In this document: piece after piece, positions 1 through 12,316 of the stretch
Layout of the letters: every line of letters begins with the position of its first letter
Numbering within the stretch: position 1 is the first letter of the stretch
Assembly: GCF_963855985.1 (NCBI RefSeq)
Contig: NC_087106.1
Span: 14,338,012 to 14,402,011 of the forward strand
From: Ostrinia nubilalis
Taxonomy: Eukaryota; Arthropoda; Insecta; Lepidoptera; Crambidae
DNA: 64,000 nt
Direction of reading: 5' to 3'
Notes under the pieces: model-generated
Seen by the model: the letters and a program-made list of their open reading frames with translations, nothing else
What the model was told of the DNA's origin: nothing
Database searches by the model: none
Translations under genes and position numbers: made by a program

Positions 1-1
1 T

Positions 2-316
2 AACTACTCTGAAATTGTGAGACATGCCTTAAAAACTCAAGATGTCATAATTTTTATCAAAGAGCACTACCTCCACAGTCATCTTGACCAATTCCCAGAG
101 AATCTTGGGTCACTATAGCATGCTATAGCTAAGAATAGGGAGAGCGATGCTATCAAGACCTAAAAACCATTGGAAGAGAGGTACCAAGGCAGATGGGATC
201 GGTATATGATGGCTGATTACTGCTAGAGGATGTAACGTGATAGTTCCATTACACCTCATTCACAAAAGTCGTGGAAAATAAAGTTTTTAAGCATTTCAAA
301 ATATTATAAACGCTGA
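2..316 (+). pseudogene. Decayed fragment of a multicopy, probably transposon-encoded protein
   Basis: Frame 2 from the window edge reads HSHLDQFPENLG near bases 83-118, then YQGRWDRYMMADYC at 182-223, then a basic C-terminal stretch, with a final TGA at 314-316. From memory these blocks match the C-terminal part of a large uncharacterised family present in many copies in arthropods and cnidarians (consensus LHSHLDxFPENLG, ERFHQDI, YQGRWxxxMMADYCW). The frame carries TAG (116-118), TAA (161-163), TAG (224-226) and TAA (233-235). The ERFHQDI block survives only in another frame (reading ER-YQDLKT), so there are at least two small indels. It is a dead copy truncated by the window edge. I see no sign that it belongs to a functional host gene. 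The family name and role are not known to me; a transposon origin is inferred from copy number. Confidence 0.72.
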
Positions 317-1260
317 TTTTGGTGAAATTATGTATTTTTCTATACACGTCAAAATCTAGAAAACCACACGTAGGAAATCAACAAATTTGCTACTAAAGCA
401 ACCAGCATAAGGTCCTCAATCAAAAAATATATACAGTTCCTTGGCACCAAAACCACTGTTGACCAGTGTAATTTACATGCCCCACCCCCTATGGCGTGCC
501 GCATCGTCAGCGGAAGCGCGCCCCCTCCCCCCTCCCAAAAGCCCCCCACGGCGCGTTCATTGACGGCGACGAGCTTTTGTCATCTCAATGAGCGACGCTC
601 GGTGGAACACAAGTGCTCTGTGGCCTGAAGTTTTGGGGATTCAATTGAGTATGCTGTCCTTTGATTTAGTAATAAATAATGAAATATGTGAGAGTAGAGA
701 GGATCAGCTACGCGTACAAAGATATAATGCTTATTGTTCTAATGTAAATTATGTAGGTACTTATTTAGTTACGAGTAATAGAAATATTTTAGAAGAAATC
801 TTTGTTTTGTGACGGTATTATCTTGTTATATTAAAGCTTCAGAATTTATTTTATTGCATTGGTTAATGGCGAGTATTCAAGTAAGTACAAAACATATTAC
901 ACGTTTGGAATACTCATGTGGTTTGAAATAAAAGCTTCAGAAACATTCATAAAAGCTCTAGTGGGTCTGACAGCTCTTTCATGTTACTGAAAAGGAAAAT
1001 ACTTGTAATTTTCAAAGAGCTGCAACTGCTTAAGGAATGAATAAACAAACATTCATTCACTCACATGCGTGTGGTGGAAATGAATAAAATGTGGAATAAT
1101 GAACTGCACTTGAATGTACTTACGCAGTTTTTAATTTACTGTGCAGGTAGTGACGTGTGGACCGTTTATAAAGTTTATTCAACTAGTTGTATAATAAGAG
1201 TACTTCCACAATTTATTTTTCTATGTTACACCAGGCCATTGTCTTGTGTATAAATGTAGC
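317..1260. other. AT-rich non-coding stretch
   Basis: Apart from the C-rich tract at 521-547 I see nothing supportable. Short open frames at 588-812 and 1065-1253 have ordinary AT-rich composition and no recognisable motif. Confidence 0.5.
521..547 (-). other. G-quadruplex-forming tract (minus strand)
   Basis: The plus strand has four C-runs (5, 6, 3 and 6 bases) separated by T, T and AAAAG. On the minus strand these are G-runs with loops of at most five bases, which satisfies the usual G3+N1-7 rule. It lies in a short GC-rich patch (about 480-570) inside strongly AT-rich DNA. Confidence 0.6.
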
Positions 1261-1263
1261 TTA

Positions 1264-1406
1264 CGCCCGTATTTACAAACATTACTATGAGGTCTCCCAG
1301 TGCACGTGGACACAGGTGACACACGAACCAACCACAGAGCTCCATTTAACGCTGTGCGTTCGATTTTCTGATTGACTTAAGCAAGCATCGTTTGTGAATA
1401 CGGGCG
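1264..1406. mobile_element. Short MITE with TTA duplication (PIF/Harbinger-like)
   Basis: The left end CGCCCGTATTTACAAAC and the right end GTTTGTGAATACGGGCG are inverted repeats of 17 bp with one mismatch. TTA is present immediately outside both ends (1261-1263 and 1407-1409). A 3-bp TTA/TAA duplication is characteristic of PIF/Harbinger transposons. At 143 bp it has no coding capacity and would need a transposase in trans. The superfamily call rests only on target-site length and sequence. Confidence 0.65.
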
Positions 1407-1409
1407 TTA

Positions 1410-4400
1410 GTTTAACTTAACAGCAGTCGCTCGTAGTATTGAAGAAAGTTTCGAGCTCTATCCATTGAGATGTAGCGCCCTGCGCCCACGCAGGCGTCGC
1501 CATTAACGCTAAGAACCCTCCATCATTCCTGTTCTCTAAGATAAGCTTGAGAAAACAATTCAGCGTCAATATTTTAATAGAATTTACAGAACTAAAACTG
1601 ATATTAATGGCATAAAAGAAAGAAAGTTATAGTAAAAGCTTATGAAAGGCATAATTAAAGTAGACAGTTACGAAAAATTCACACATAGGAATTACTTTCT
1701 CATTACTCATCATTACTGTTTGCATATCCTGTTTAGAATCAACTTTGTTAACAAATCCTGTTTAACCATGCTAATTTCACTCCTTTTCTTTAATCCTTCA
1801 CGGAACCCATCATTCTTTTTTTCATGAATAGGCCCACTAATTACAAAAGTAATTCCGCTGATGTCTGTCACAACACCCGCGACCGCAACTCATTTCTGTG
1901 TAGCAACAAGACAACTCACAATGTAGAGTTAACAGCTCACAATCTTTGCTTTTTTTCAGCTGTAATATAAACAATGGCTGAGCTAAGTAGGGAGCCTTCT
2001 GTTTTAAACAATTGAGTAGGTACCTAACTTTGTACCTACGTTTTTTATTATCTCCTTTAGATTATGTAATGTTATGTAATTCAAACAACAAGTATATTTA
2101 ATTCCAAATCAACAGTATTTTTTTACTAGTTAGTAAATTCTAGTTTAATATTGTGTCTGATAAATGCTTGTCAAAAATAATTTATAGTGTGTATGTAAAT
2201 AAAAAGCATCTGAAATCAAACACTCTACTTGCATTGCATGTCTGCTGTCCTAAGCTGAATAGCGACGGCGCATCAAGCTAAATACTGTGGCATCTTAAGT
2301 AAACGTTATTAGGGGCTATTTTGCTACAATAACGTTTAGTCTGATGTGTTTCCACTATAAGCGCTTGCGCAGCGTGCTGATGGCTGTCCCTTAGCGTTTA
2401 TTGCGCGCGCCCACGCGAGACGCAGGGAAATGCCCCACTGAGCGGAGCGCCCTATATTTACACCGATCCTACACGATTGTTTACTGTTGTAGTGAAACAT
2501 ATCGCATTGATGAGTTCAAATACTTGACAGCCGCCTGATTAAGTGGTCTCTTTTTGATCCTGGCACAATGCAAACATTTGATTATTTAGTATCTGTTTAT
2601 ATTGATCGTCTGATTATATCTATTTTACAAAAAAGGATTGCTATAACTGTTGGGCTAGGAGATGGAGCTTTTTAAAATGTGCAAAGATATTTATTAATAA
2701 CAATTATAATAATAGAAAACTACAGTTAGCCCAGACGACAGAAGAACAAGCAGTTAATAGAAAAGTTAAACGCTTAGGCAGTCAGCTATTAAAGTTTTGC
2801 CAGATCTACGCAGCGAGCTTGCTGTACCAGCAATGAGCAGGCGCAGCGCGTGCGAGGGCGTCGCGCTCCAGTGGCCGCGCTGATGAAAGTACTCATCTGG
2901 AGCAGCGGGCTCGTGACCTAGGGCTGGCGAGGGTTTGCTTCATGAATAAACAGAAGATGATACACCACAGAAAACCGCTAAACTCATCAAATATTTAATA
3001 CATTCAATTAGGAATTCATTACCGCTAGAAAGGTGCTTATTTCTTCCAGATCCCATAAACAACATTGGATAGATAAATAAGGTATTCGAAAATAAATTAA
3101 AACATGTCACTTAACAAACTTTTAACTTGTATTCTACCTATTACCTGCTGATAGGTAGCAAATTTTATACTAGAATTAAGTAAAAGCCTTTATGTTCATG
3201 TATAAAACCTAATGAGACTTGGATATTCAACAGTTGGGTCGACTACACCCGGTGCCATGTGGCGCGAAACGTCAGGTGTTACTTTAATAGGGGCGTTTTG
3301 GCACAGGTGAAGTTTTTATAATAGGTAGTATTTTTGCGTACACCAATTATACGAGGAATTTTGTCATTATTATTTATTAAGTACTGGTTGTATTCCCTGT
3401 AGATTACGTTGGCCTTTTGTAAAATTCGATAAAAATATTTTCAGTTTAAATAAAATTGTACACCGACCGTTGAAAAATTCCTTATCGAACGACTCTATCT
3501 TTGCGTCTAGTAATACATATTTACAATGCTTCATAAATTGAATTCAATGTACAATATCTTCACTTTGACTTGTTAATCGAAATGTAAGCATGTGATTACA
3601 CCCCTATCTGTCAGCAGTTCATAGTGCTGTTACTCCGTTGTCAGAGTACCGCTGACGATCACGTCGCTTTGCATATCGAGTCAATCGAGTTGCGTAACGA
3701 TGCAGCCGTTATCTGTGTCAGCGCTCATCGATAAGCGGTGCAGCATCGATTACTGACCGCAACATCGATTTACATTCCTTCAGCGTAAAAACGATATTTG
3801 TAAACGAATTTCAAAGAGAAGGACGCTTTGGTTTAGTAGTAATAGTCAAGGATCAGTGTAAGTTTTTCCCAATAAGAAAAATCTATTATAGAGCATCGAC
3901 AACTTAGATTGACAATGGAATAATATCCACAGTACTTCAAACTATGCATGTCATTTAATAGCAAAATAATATATTACATTTTTATAACATGCCGCAGTGT
4001 TAACCTAGTGTGCTTTCGTTCTTGCGAGATTTATTTATGCGTTTATTAGGTATTAAGTATGCGTTACTAATAAATCGTTTAATTGTATTATGGTGTTAAC
4101 ACACGCTGTGAAGACACACAATTCCCAATTAATCTTCTTGCCACCATTTTTTCTCGCAATAAAGTATCGCTATCATGCTCCCGTACGGTACTTACTGAAC
4201 ATGTGTGTGAGCACCGCCATTGAATGCTAACGACAACCCATTGCCCTGGTGATCTTCACACAATTGTACTTATTGTGTTGAAACGTCCGTCTGTCTGTAC
4301 ACGGTCTTTATTCCGAGCCAATACCAACCTTAATCGTCTCTACTTAAAGTAGCTGGAACTTGAGTCAATGGAAGAGAATTAGGTTTTGAGTCTTTTATTA

Positions 4401-4640
4401 GAATTCTATAACACGCTTGACACGCCAAACAAGGTGGAACATATAATTTACATTTTCCACAAATCATTTAAACTAAAGAGGTGATTAGGCATTCTATTCT
4501 ACTTACATAATGAGGTCATGACCTCAAAGTGTGTAAAATGTAATTGAAATAGTAATCAGCTTATCAATTTCTGCGGTGGTTATGGAATTTACGTTAACAA
4601 ACATTGTGCAATTGTTAATAATCGTAATATGAATTCATAA
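1410..4640. other. Non-coding stretch with two CpG-rich islets
   Basis: No gene is visible. Two short GC/CpG-rich islets stand out against AT-rich DNA: about 2395-2455 (rich in GCGCGC and ACGCGAGACGC) and about 2806-2935 (GGCGCAGCGCGTGCGAGGGCGTCGCG). Several ATCGAT motifs lie around 3680-3775. The remainder shows nothing I can name. Confidence 0.45.
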
Positions 4641-4750
4641 ATCGTTCGTTCGTTTCAGCCAAATGACATCCACTGCTGGACAAAGGACTCCCCAAGGATT
4701 AACGAACGGTCCTGCACTGCCCGCATCCAGGATCTTCCCGCGACCTCATA
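4641..4750 (+). repeat. Lepidopteran dispersed repeat fragment ('CCACTGCTGGACAAAGG' type)
   Basis: The segment runs from TTCGTTTCAGCCAAATGACA through TCCACTGCTGGACAAAGGAC to a GCCCGCATCCAGGATCTTCC-type block. This is a repeat I recognise as very common in moth genomes, probably a truncated retroelement or SINE. A second copy lies at 47531-47824 in this window; the two align from the TTCGTTTCAGCC block through the CTGCCCG block. Outside this segment the sequence diverges into unrelated AT-rich DNA. Confidence 0.6.
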
Positions 4751-7700
4751 TAATCAGACCTCATAAGAATTTATTATCTATTCTGTGGTATTCCTGCTAT
4801 TGGTTCTATACGCATACCTATCCAAATAGTACCTATCTATGTTTATTTAAGCTACATCACTTTCTTCTTTGTTCTGAAGTGAACTTCATAATCTCCATAA
4901 TCAACATCGATGGCCCCGCCCACTTGGTGGTTAATACCTCTCCGCAGCCATAACATATTGTCCAAACACTATCGTGGAGTGATGTTACACCGCAGCGCTG
5001 CGTAACATCTCTAACAAAACAAAGCGGCATTGTTGTAACAGTGTAAACAAAGCTACGGTGCGCAGGCGCAGCGGCCTGTTCGGCGGGCTGAGAGGACGAT
5101 GGACAGATGCATCTGTGGTCAATCAAAAATAAATTTTGTTTTGATTTATGTTATTCTGTTAAAGGTAGAGAAAGAATTTTAATTAGGTGACCGGAAATAC
5201 TTTATGCCCAGATTTGCCAATTCTGACTCTCCTTTTTCATAAGTCAAAGACCAAATGGGAGACTCGCGATTTCTTTGTCCCATCTCCCATTGTACACATC
5301 ACCGACAAGACAATGCAGTCCTGGTGGAGTATTTTCTCATCCCTCATTTGAAACTGAATTGCCGTCAACTTGGTAAAAAGAAGATTAAAGAATTTTGGTT
5401 GACAAAGAATAAGCACTTATGTGTAACATACTAGTCCCTTGGTTATGAAATTCGTTACGTCAAATAACTTCAATCAAGGTCTTACTAATTAAGAAAGCAA
5501 GTATACATCTCGTTTTGCGTTATCTATTATTTAATTAGTATCAAACTAACGAGACTTTTAAGTTTATGTAATGGCTATAATGTGAGCTATATTGCGGTTA
5601 GGTATAGCACGCGAATTGTTATTGTGTCTCGTATATTCAGTAATTAAATTGATAATAATAATAACTTGTTTCGTTTATTTATTTTATTTACTCTTTATTG
5701 CACAGTTAACTAAAATAAAAGTACGAAAGGTGGTCTTAATGCTAGTAAACATAACGTTATTAATTATTGTAGATTTGAAATGGAATTTAAGGTTGAAAAA
5801 TTCCTTTCAGCAACGTAATCGCTCTCTAACTACGAACGTTATAAGTTAAGCATCTAGATGTACTTTATAGTGTTGTACATTAGTTCGCACTCCGTCTCTA
5901 ATTTCCTGCGCCACCTTTTTAATTGCCCTCGCCCCGAGCGATCCCGATCCAATATCGCTTCGGATTCAATTAGTCGATATCTAATTAACCTCACGACACG
6001 CTTACAACTAAATTCTTAATCTAATACCGTCGCCTTGTGCCCAATACGGCCGTAGCATTGGTGTTGATTGGCCGACAGCCTGAGATGAGATGTCATAAAT
6101 TTATTACACACATTTTAGTTGATTGCTTAGTCTGAAGTTTTAATTGAGCCTGTAATTTGTTTATAGCTTTGTTCGTCTGGTAAGACAGGCTTGAATTGCC
6201 TGTAAGAAGTCAGATTGACATTACAATTCTGCGTTTGGTAGTTTCTTGACGAGATAATTCCTGCCAGATTATTATATTGATAGCGACCAAAAGGCTTATT
6301 GGGTAATTTGTTTAAGTATTTACAAATACCTACAGTCACTCAAGTCTTTAATACATTTCACATCTGTAAATCTTCTAATCTACACTGGAAGTTGATTTTA
6401 ATGTCACTTTCAGCTGTCGTACGTAATAAACCAATTAATATTGACCCTGTTGACATTGCACTTTCATATTAAACATATCAATGGGAGGATAATAAGTTCG
6501 AACAGACAGTTACTCGGGTTGTCCATTAGACACACCTGTCATGGCGTGTTCCAGTGCAGGACGTGCGATGCGCAGGAGTGTATTATTTGTGGCCACGAAT
6601 AGATCGGTTTATGGTTAGGCTGAAAGGGCCTGACGGACGGACAGTTTACCGGCGATGATAAATAGACTGAAGGAATATCTTTGGTAGCCAATGACTGACT
6701 ATTGTTGGAAAAGATACATTGTGGTGTACACACTGTGCAGAAGGATAATATAAAACACAGTTTTCAAGAATAGACAAGTGCGAAAGCTTTCTGAAATAAA
6801 ACTATCGAAAGTAGACGGAAAAAGCTACAAATTTACATTTTGAGTTTACTTTAGGTAATGATCATAAATACTACCCAACCCAAAGATACACAACATAGGG
6901 TTTTACTCGTAATGTTTTGCTTTTCAAATACATAAGTCTTTCGTGCTTATTATTTTGGTTACTTCAATGAACACGATGTCAAGCTTTTAAACGGTTTAGC
7001 GTTTCACTCAACTGCCCATTACTTATCAATTGTCGCACTCATTACATCGCTATAACTGTCCCGCGCAACTAATCAAACTCCTTTGAAGTGCCACCTGTCG
7101 CCGCTGACAGCGTAGAGAGATGATACGCGGGCGCAAACCAATGCATCTACAAATATATGCGGGATGTAAGGAAGCATTCGAAATAGTAACGAGTTAGCAA
7201 CACATTGTACAGTTAGGGTTGCCAACTTTTCTTTTCAATTTTGATTTCAGTTGGTCAAAGAAGTTGATTGAAATATGCTTTAGAAGTTATGCAGTAGTTA
7301 CAGTTGAGTCTGGTGGCTGAAGCTTAAAATCTGATGTGTTGTTGTGGTCACTTAATTTTTACAACCCACACGATGGAAGGGGACAAATAAATTATGTGTA
7401 GTAGTAATTACCAAGATTATGAATATAAAATCAGTCAATTGATGACAAATAAAAATAATGTAACTGACGTAAATAACAATCACAGGCAGATACATCTGAA
7501 ATTTGTATCAGTCAACAACCCTAGCCATTATGCGCGTACGCACTGCGGATTGAAACTATCGGATCGAAAGCGGAACCAATTGCGTCAACCGATGATCTGC
7601 ACTGCAAGTGGGCCAGTGGACTGCTGAGAGCGAGCATTCCTCGGGCGAGGTGAAAATGGCAGCAATCATCGCGCACTCACAATTAGTCTAATCTACAATT

Positions 7701-7782
7701 AGCGAGAACACGAGGCAGTACTACGAGTAACATCAGAACGTAAAAACCCAAATCCAGTAAGAAGCTTTCCTTTCTGTGTCAC
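4751..7782. other. AT-rich non-coding stretch
   Basis: No gene or element recognised. A small GC patch at about 5057-5098 contains GGTGCGCAGGCGCAGCGG. A TGCGCGTACGCA motif is at 7531-7542, discussed among the NRF-1-like motifs. Confidence 0.4.
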
Positions 7783-7789
7783 TATACGA

Positions 7790-8051
7790 CGGCCGTTTGG
7801 TGTAGTGGTTCAGAACGGACTACTATGCCGAGAGGTCCCGGGTTCGATTCCCGGCCGGGCAGAAATTGAAATGATGAATTTTAATTTCTGTGACGGGTCT
7901 GGGTGTTACTATGTATAATATGTATGTATTTATAAAAAAAAAAAAAAAAGTATATAAGTAGTATATCCGTTAAGCTAGCACCCATAACACAAGCATATTA
8001 ATTGCTTACTTTGGGGCTAGATGGCGCTGTGTGAGATTGTCCAAAGATAAT
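7790..8051 (+). mobile_element. tRNA-derived SINE with 7-bp target-site duplication
   Basis: The 5' head GGCCGTTTGGTGTAGTGG (7791-7808) contains an A-box-like TGGTGTAGTGG, and GGTTCGATTCC at 7841-7851 is a textbook B box, so an internal RNA polymerase III promoter is present. The tRNA-like head is followed by a non-tRNA body, an A16-type tract near 7926-7943 and the 3' block GGGGCTAGATGGCGCTGTGT. TATACGA occurs on both sides (7783-7789 and 8052-8058), consistent with LINE-mediated insertion. The head also ends in CCCGGCCGGGCAG, which pairs with GGCCG-type bases as a degenerate acceptor. It is a retroposon, not a cellular tRNA gene: the cloverleaf is incomplete and the unit is about 260 bp. 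Confidence 0.85.
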
Positions 8052-8058
8052 TATACGA

Positions 8059-11000
8059 AGACTGTATCCAGGGAACTTTTAAGTTTTTGAACGATTTCAG
8101 AGCATGATGACGTGCATCAATGATATCTCGAAGATGTGCAGAATAAACCTTACATCAAAATACTCGTATTATAAAAGTTAACAAAAAATAATTTTGTAAT
8201 GATTCATATGAAAACTTTTGGAGGAAAATCCCTACATTTACATGTAGCAAACTTACTGAAGTTCGTTCGCCGCGACAGCAAGGCCGGCGGCTCTATTGTC
8301 GTAACATCTTCAGTAATTAAGTGTAGCGTAACCGGCTTAATATTCATAGTTCATACATTATCACCTGTCCGCCGCCGCTGCGCGTGCGCTTTCGAAGCAA
8401 AGAACTTGTCTGCCGACTCTACAGACTACTTCTTTCTAACTCGTATCGTATGTAATTTTTATTTAATACTGACGGAAAAATAATAAATTGTTCCTGCTAG
8501 AACAAATGATTCTTAAAAACTGACAATTTATTTTTATTATCTCTTTAATTAGTGGAGTCACGAAAATTATAGAGAAAGGCTACACAAAAACTAGTAAATC
8601 CAAAACATCACTGGTTAACAATGAAAATAGCGAATGTTCATAACTTTACCTCCCTTTTCTTTTGCGAAATAGCAAGTGCAATAGATTTTTCATACGGCGT
8701 CTGTTGATCCAGCTGGTCTGTGACTCTGTGACGAAGTGTATTATCGAGTTACATTCATTATGCAAACGTAAACGTTTCAATGAATGACATTACCGCCTCT
8801 TGGCCGCAGTGAAACTAACATTAGTTCACATTGTAATAGATGCATTTACAGGACCGAGTGTAGGTAACTACCTACTTACAAGACTCATTAAATACTTGTG
8901 TATTTAATGAGACTAACACTTCAGTTAAGAATATGTAATTATAATAACTCTTATAAGAATATAAGTAAAGTGTGTGACGTCTAGTTCTTTACTTTAAATG
9001 AAAATCATGTAATTTTATTAAAGCTTTTAGTTTTAACTGTAGAGCTTAAAGTTTAAATCAAAACTTATTTTTTGGCAAATTATTCGGTTCCCACAATTTA
9101 AAGTAATTAAATATTGTTTTAAAGGACAAAATAATCTTCTTTAAGAAAGCAGCAGTGTTTTGTTTTTTTTACAATTCGAGTTGAATCATTTGACGAGATA
9201 TGACATAACATAGTAGTGATTGTGACTGGCGGCGGCACGAGACGTGACCGCAAAGGGAATCGAACCGATTTCCCGCGGCCGTGAAGCGGAACCAAATAAA
9301 CAATTAGTCGTTTTGATTGAGAGCGCCGACGGCCGTGGGTTACAATTGATTTCATGTCGGTCAAATAAGTCAATATTGTCATTTCTTCTTTTGGGAGTGA
9401 AAACGTTTTGACTTTCGTTGTGTTTTCAAGTGATTTGGTTTTTGTTACTATGTTTTTCTTTACTAAAGATTGAACATTGTTACAGAAATGCAAATTCTAG
9501 AAATGTACGCATAATGGCCGGAGAGTTTTGATTTTAGTAGTCTTCAGTTTTGTGTTCATTTGTTTAACTAAACCAAACGGAAATATGTAGCATATGTAGC
9601 TTCAATTTCTTGCTTGGATCGTTTTTCGCTAATTCAGTTTTCAGTAGTAGCCCTCACTCACCCTATGAAAGCGACCTCTGTACTATGTATTATGTTAGTC
9701 TATCGTCTTGTTCAAACACAGCAAGTTTACAAAGAAATTGGAAAATTTTATTAGAATCTGACCCGACGCCATGCTTAATGCTTTGGATGAAATCAATGCT
9801 ATAAACTTATTAATCGGTTGCTTTTCTTTATTTATTTTGTCTTTATGTTCGTATAGTTCGCTGTAGATTTGTTACACTTGAAACCGTACTCACAACGATG
9901 GTTCAGCGTTTAAACTTTCCTCACGCCGTATCTCACGGAGTGCCCTAAAAGGCCCGCCCATTACGCCCAATGTGTCCGCGATAAGCCGATAAACCTTTGC
10001 TCTTAGAAAGCTAATAAAACACACACTAATATGCCCCCTATTGTACACAAATATAAGGCCAGTAATAGCTTGAAATGTTAATGATGTGTGGTTAAGTTAA
10101 ATTCGTTACGTGGTCCTTATGTCGAGTACTGCAATTATGGAGATGTAGGTTTCTTTGATACGCTAACGGCCGAATGTTAACATCGCACTTGACAAAGTTA
10201 AGGCAACATCATTTTGCCTTAGACCACAAATTCAAATAGTCTATTCAGGACATAGGCCCTTTCTAGGGCACAACACGTCCAAAATATAGCTTGCCCTACC
10301 ACGATAAAAAGTCTACTAGAAAAATCAGGCTTGGGGTAAAATGATCTCGATAAGGCAACAACTGCAAGTCTTTGTGTGCTATAGATGCTGATAAAATTTC
10401 TAGTAAATAAGATGATAATAAAGAGAACATTAATCCTAGTAAACGAGCGGACCTAAAGCTGATGCAAATGGAAAATAATTTAAAAACAAAGGCTGTCTGT
10501 CCGTCTGTAGTATCCCGGCCATAATCATCAATCATGTCGTCTTAATTACGAGACAAACAATGCTTGATTGGGATTGCCTTTTGTGCCATGGTTTATAGCC
10601 AATTATTACTGATTAGAATTTTGACTAACTCGCAGATTAAGAAAGAAGGAGAACGTATGTTACATCATTTTATATAATTTGACTTCATAATCATTGAAAA
10701 CATTAACTTGCATACGATCACAACTAATATACTTTACGCAAAAAACAAAGTCGTAATGGAGAGGAAGAAGTGGAAATAATTGCACCGACTGACGTTTGGT
10801 AATCAAGCTGATCTTTATTGAACGTTCAAGACTTAATTTGCAATAAGTACTTATTTTAACCGCAATTGCTCTTACTTTTATTGGATTACCTAGGCACTTA
10901 CAGCGAAGCATTATTGGCCACATAAATTGCGCGTAAATATTAAGTGTCTCAATTAAAAGGTCTCTGCGGTGGTCCGAGGCCGTGGCCATACCGAGAACTC

Positions 11001-12265
11001 CGAAAAATGACTGCGTTAAAACTGTGCCATCTGTCTTGCGGCGCTGGCGACGTGTGTGGCGACTCGCGACGCGGCGATGCTTCTCGCCGGCTCTACCAGT
11101 TCCTATTGAACTGTTGACGGTAGTTTTTACAAGCTATTAATAAACGTTCCTATTTTTCTCTTTTCGTTTGGTATAAAAAACCACACAATTGAAAATTCAA
11201 TAACTTAATATCATCTATGAATCAATAGTGACATTCAATGTGCCTGGGCAGGTTGACAGACCTTCCCAGGAGATTAGCTCGCGATGCTCGATCTAAACTG
11301 GATTATAGCGAGAGACCTTTCTTGTTAGTGCGGTGTTCTTGAGCGCTAGATTACTAGTGTGCTTAGACAAAAAAGGCGTATCGGTGCGTAGTATATTCTG
11401 CCTTGAAATTTTAGTCAGGATGTATATTTAAGAAATATGAAACGATTATTAATTATACCATTGGAAAGAACAGTAATATTAAACCTACAGTATCACTATC
11501 TAACTTTCATGTGTTGAGATTTTACACATAAATTAACATCTCCAGTTAAAATAAAAAAATAAATAAAAAAACAAGTAATTGCTACAAGATCGTTGTTAAC
11601 GCTGTGTTAATTGTTCGAATTTCATCACGATCGGCTGGTCGCGTGAAAATATGTATTTTACGCCTTTCCGAGTATGACTTGCGGTTGATCGATGTGATTA
11701 GATATCAAATGAAATTGATACGTTAACTGTTGCAAATGACAATAATTAACAAGGCATTTTTCACGGTGCGTAGTAAATAATAACTCAATAAAATATTTCA
11801 GTCAGTTCAGTTTTTCATCGAAATATTATGTAGGTATAAATTAATCTCAAAATAATCAAGTCTCTCAGCTAGTAATACAACAAATACCTACTGCTCCGAA
11901 GAGCTCTAATCTAACTGAGCTTTCAAAGCTTCATTCGTATTTGCGCTGAACGAAGCTACAATTTTATCTTACGGGCTATTTGAAAGTTTAGTCCATAAAT
12001 CTTCATGCAACAAAAACAAATAGGCTTTAAAAGTTTTTCCCGTCAGCACTTAGTGAAGGTATTACGCGTTACTCACCAGTGGAAAGTGATAGAGAACACT
12101 TTTTATTTGATACCAAGAACGCTCGGGAAAACATTACTTGTTCTTGCCTTTTTGAGTTGGAGACAAATTGATCGATAAAAAGAATTGAGGAGAGTTATCA
12201 TAGTATGGAGAGACGACAGGCTAGTTTAGCTATTGACAGTAAAAGTACGCAGTCTCGTTAAAATT
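8059..12265. other. AT-rich non-coding stretch
   Basis: Contains a TGCGCGTGCGCT motif (8379-8390), a small perfect hairpin (8884-8911) and a GC-rich patch near 11035-11100. The longest open frame (9119-9493, minus) shows no motif and is not called. The rest is featureless to me. Confidence 0.4.
8884..8911. repeat. Perfect 12-bp-arm hairpin
   Basis: CTCATTAAATAC is followed by the loop TTGT and then its exact complement GTATTTAATGAG. There is no T-run or adjacent gene to support a terminator role, and the stem is A/T-dominated. Confidence 0.5.
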
Positions 12266-12316
12266 AATTTGTAGTAGTTTCTTAATACTTTCAAGATTAA
12301 GAAACTACTACAAATT
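12266..12316. repeat. Perfect 21-bp-arm hairpin, 9-base loop
   Basis: The left arm 12266-12286 (begins AATTTGTAGTAGTTTCTTAA) and right arm 12296-12316 are exact reverse complements around the loop ACTTTCAAG. The pairing stops abruptly at both ends. A 21-bp perfect stem is short for a pre-miRNA and lacks the usual bulges. A palindromic duplication scar, a tiny fold-back element, or a small-RNA precursor are all possible. Confidence 0.7.

Noticed and set aside
8884..8911. Hairpin as a transcription terminator
   Set aside because: The window is eukaryotic in character and there is no upstream gene; rho-independent terminators do not apply.
9238..9290. GGTTCGATTCCC-like string on the minus strand suggesting a tRNA or SINE B box
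   Set aside because: The flanking bases do not form a T-arm stem and no A box or acceptor pairing lies at the right distance.
9119..9493. 124-codon open frame on the minus strand
   Set aside because: Composition follows the local AT-rich DNA except for a short GC patch, and no known motif is visible.
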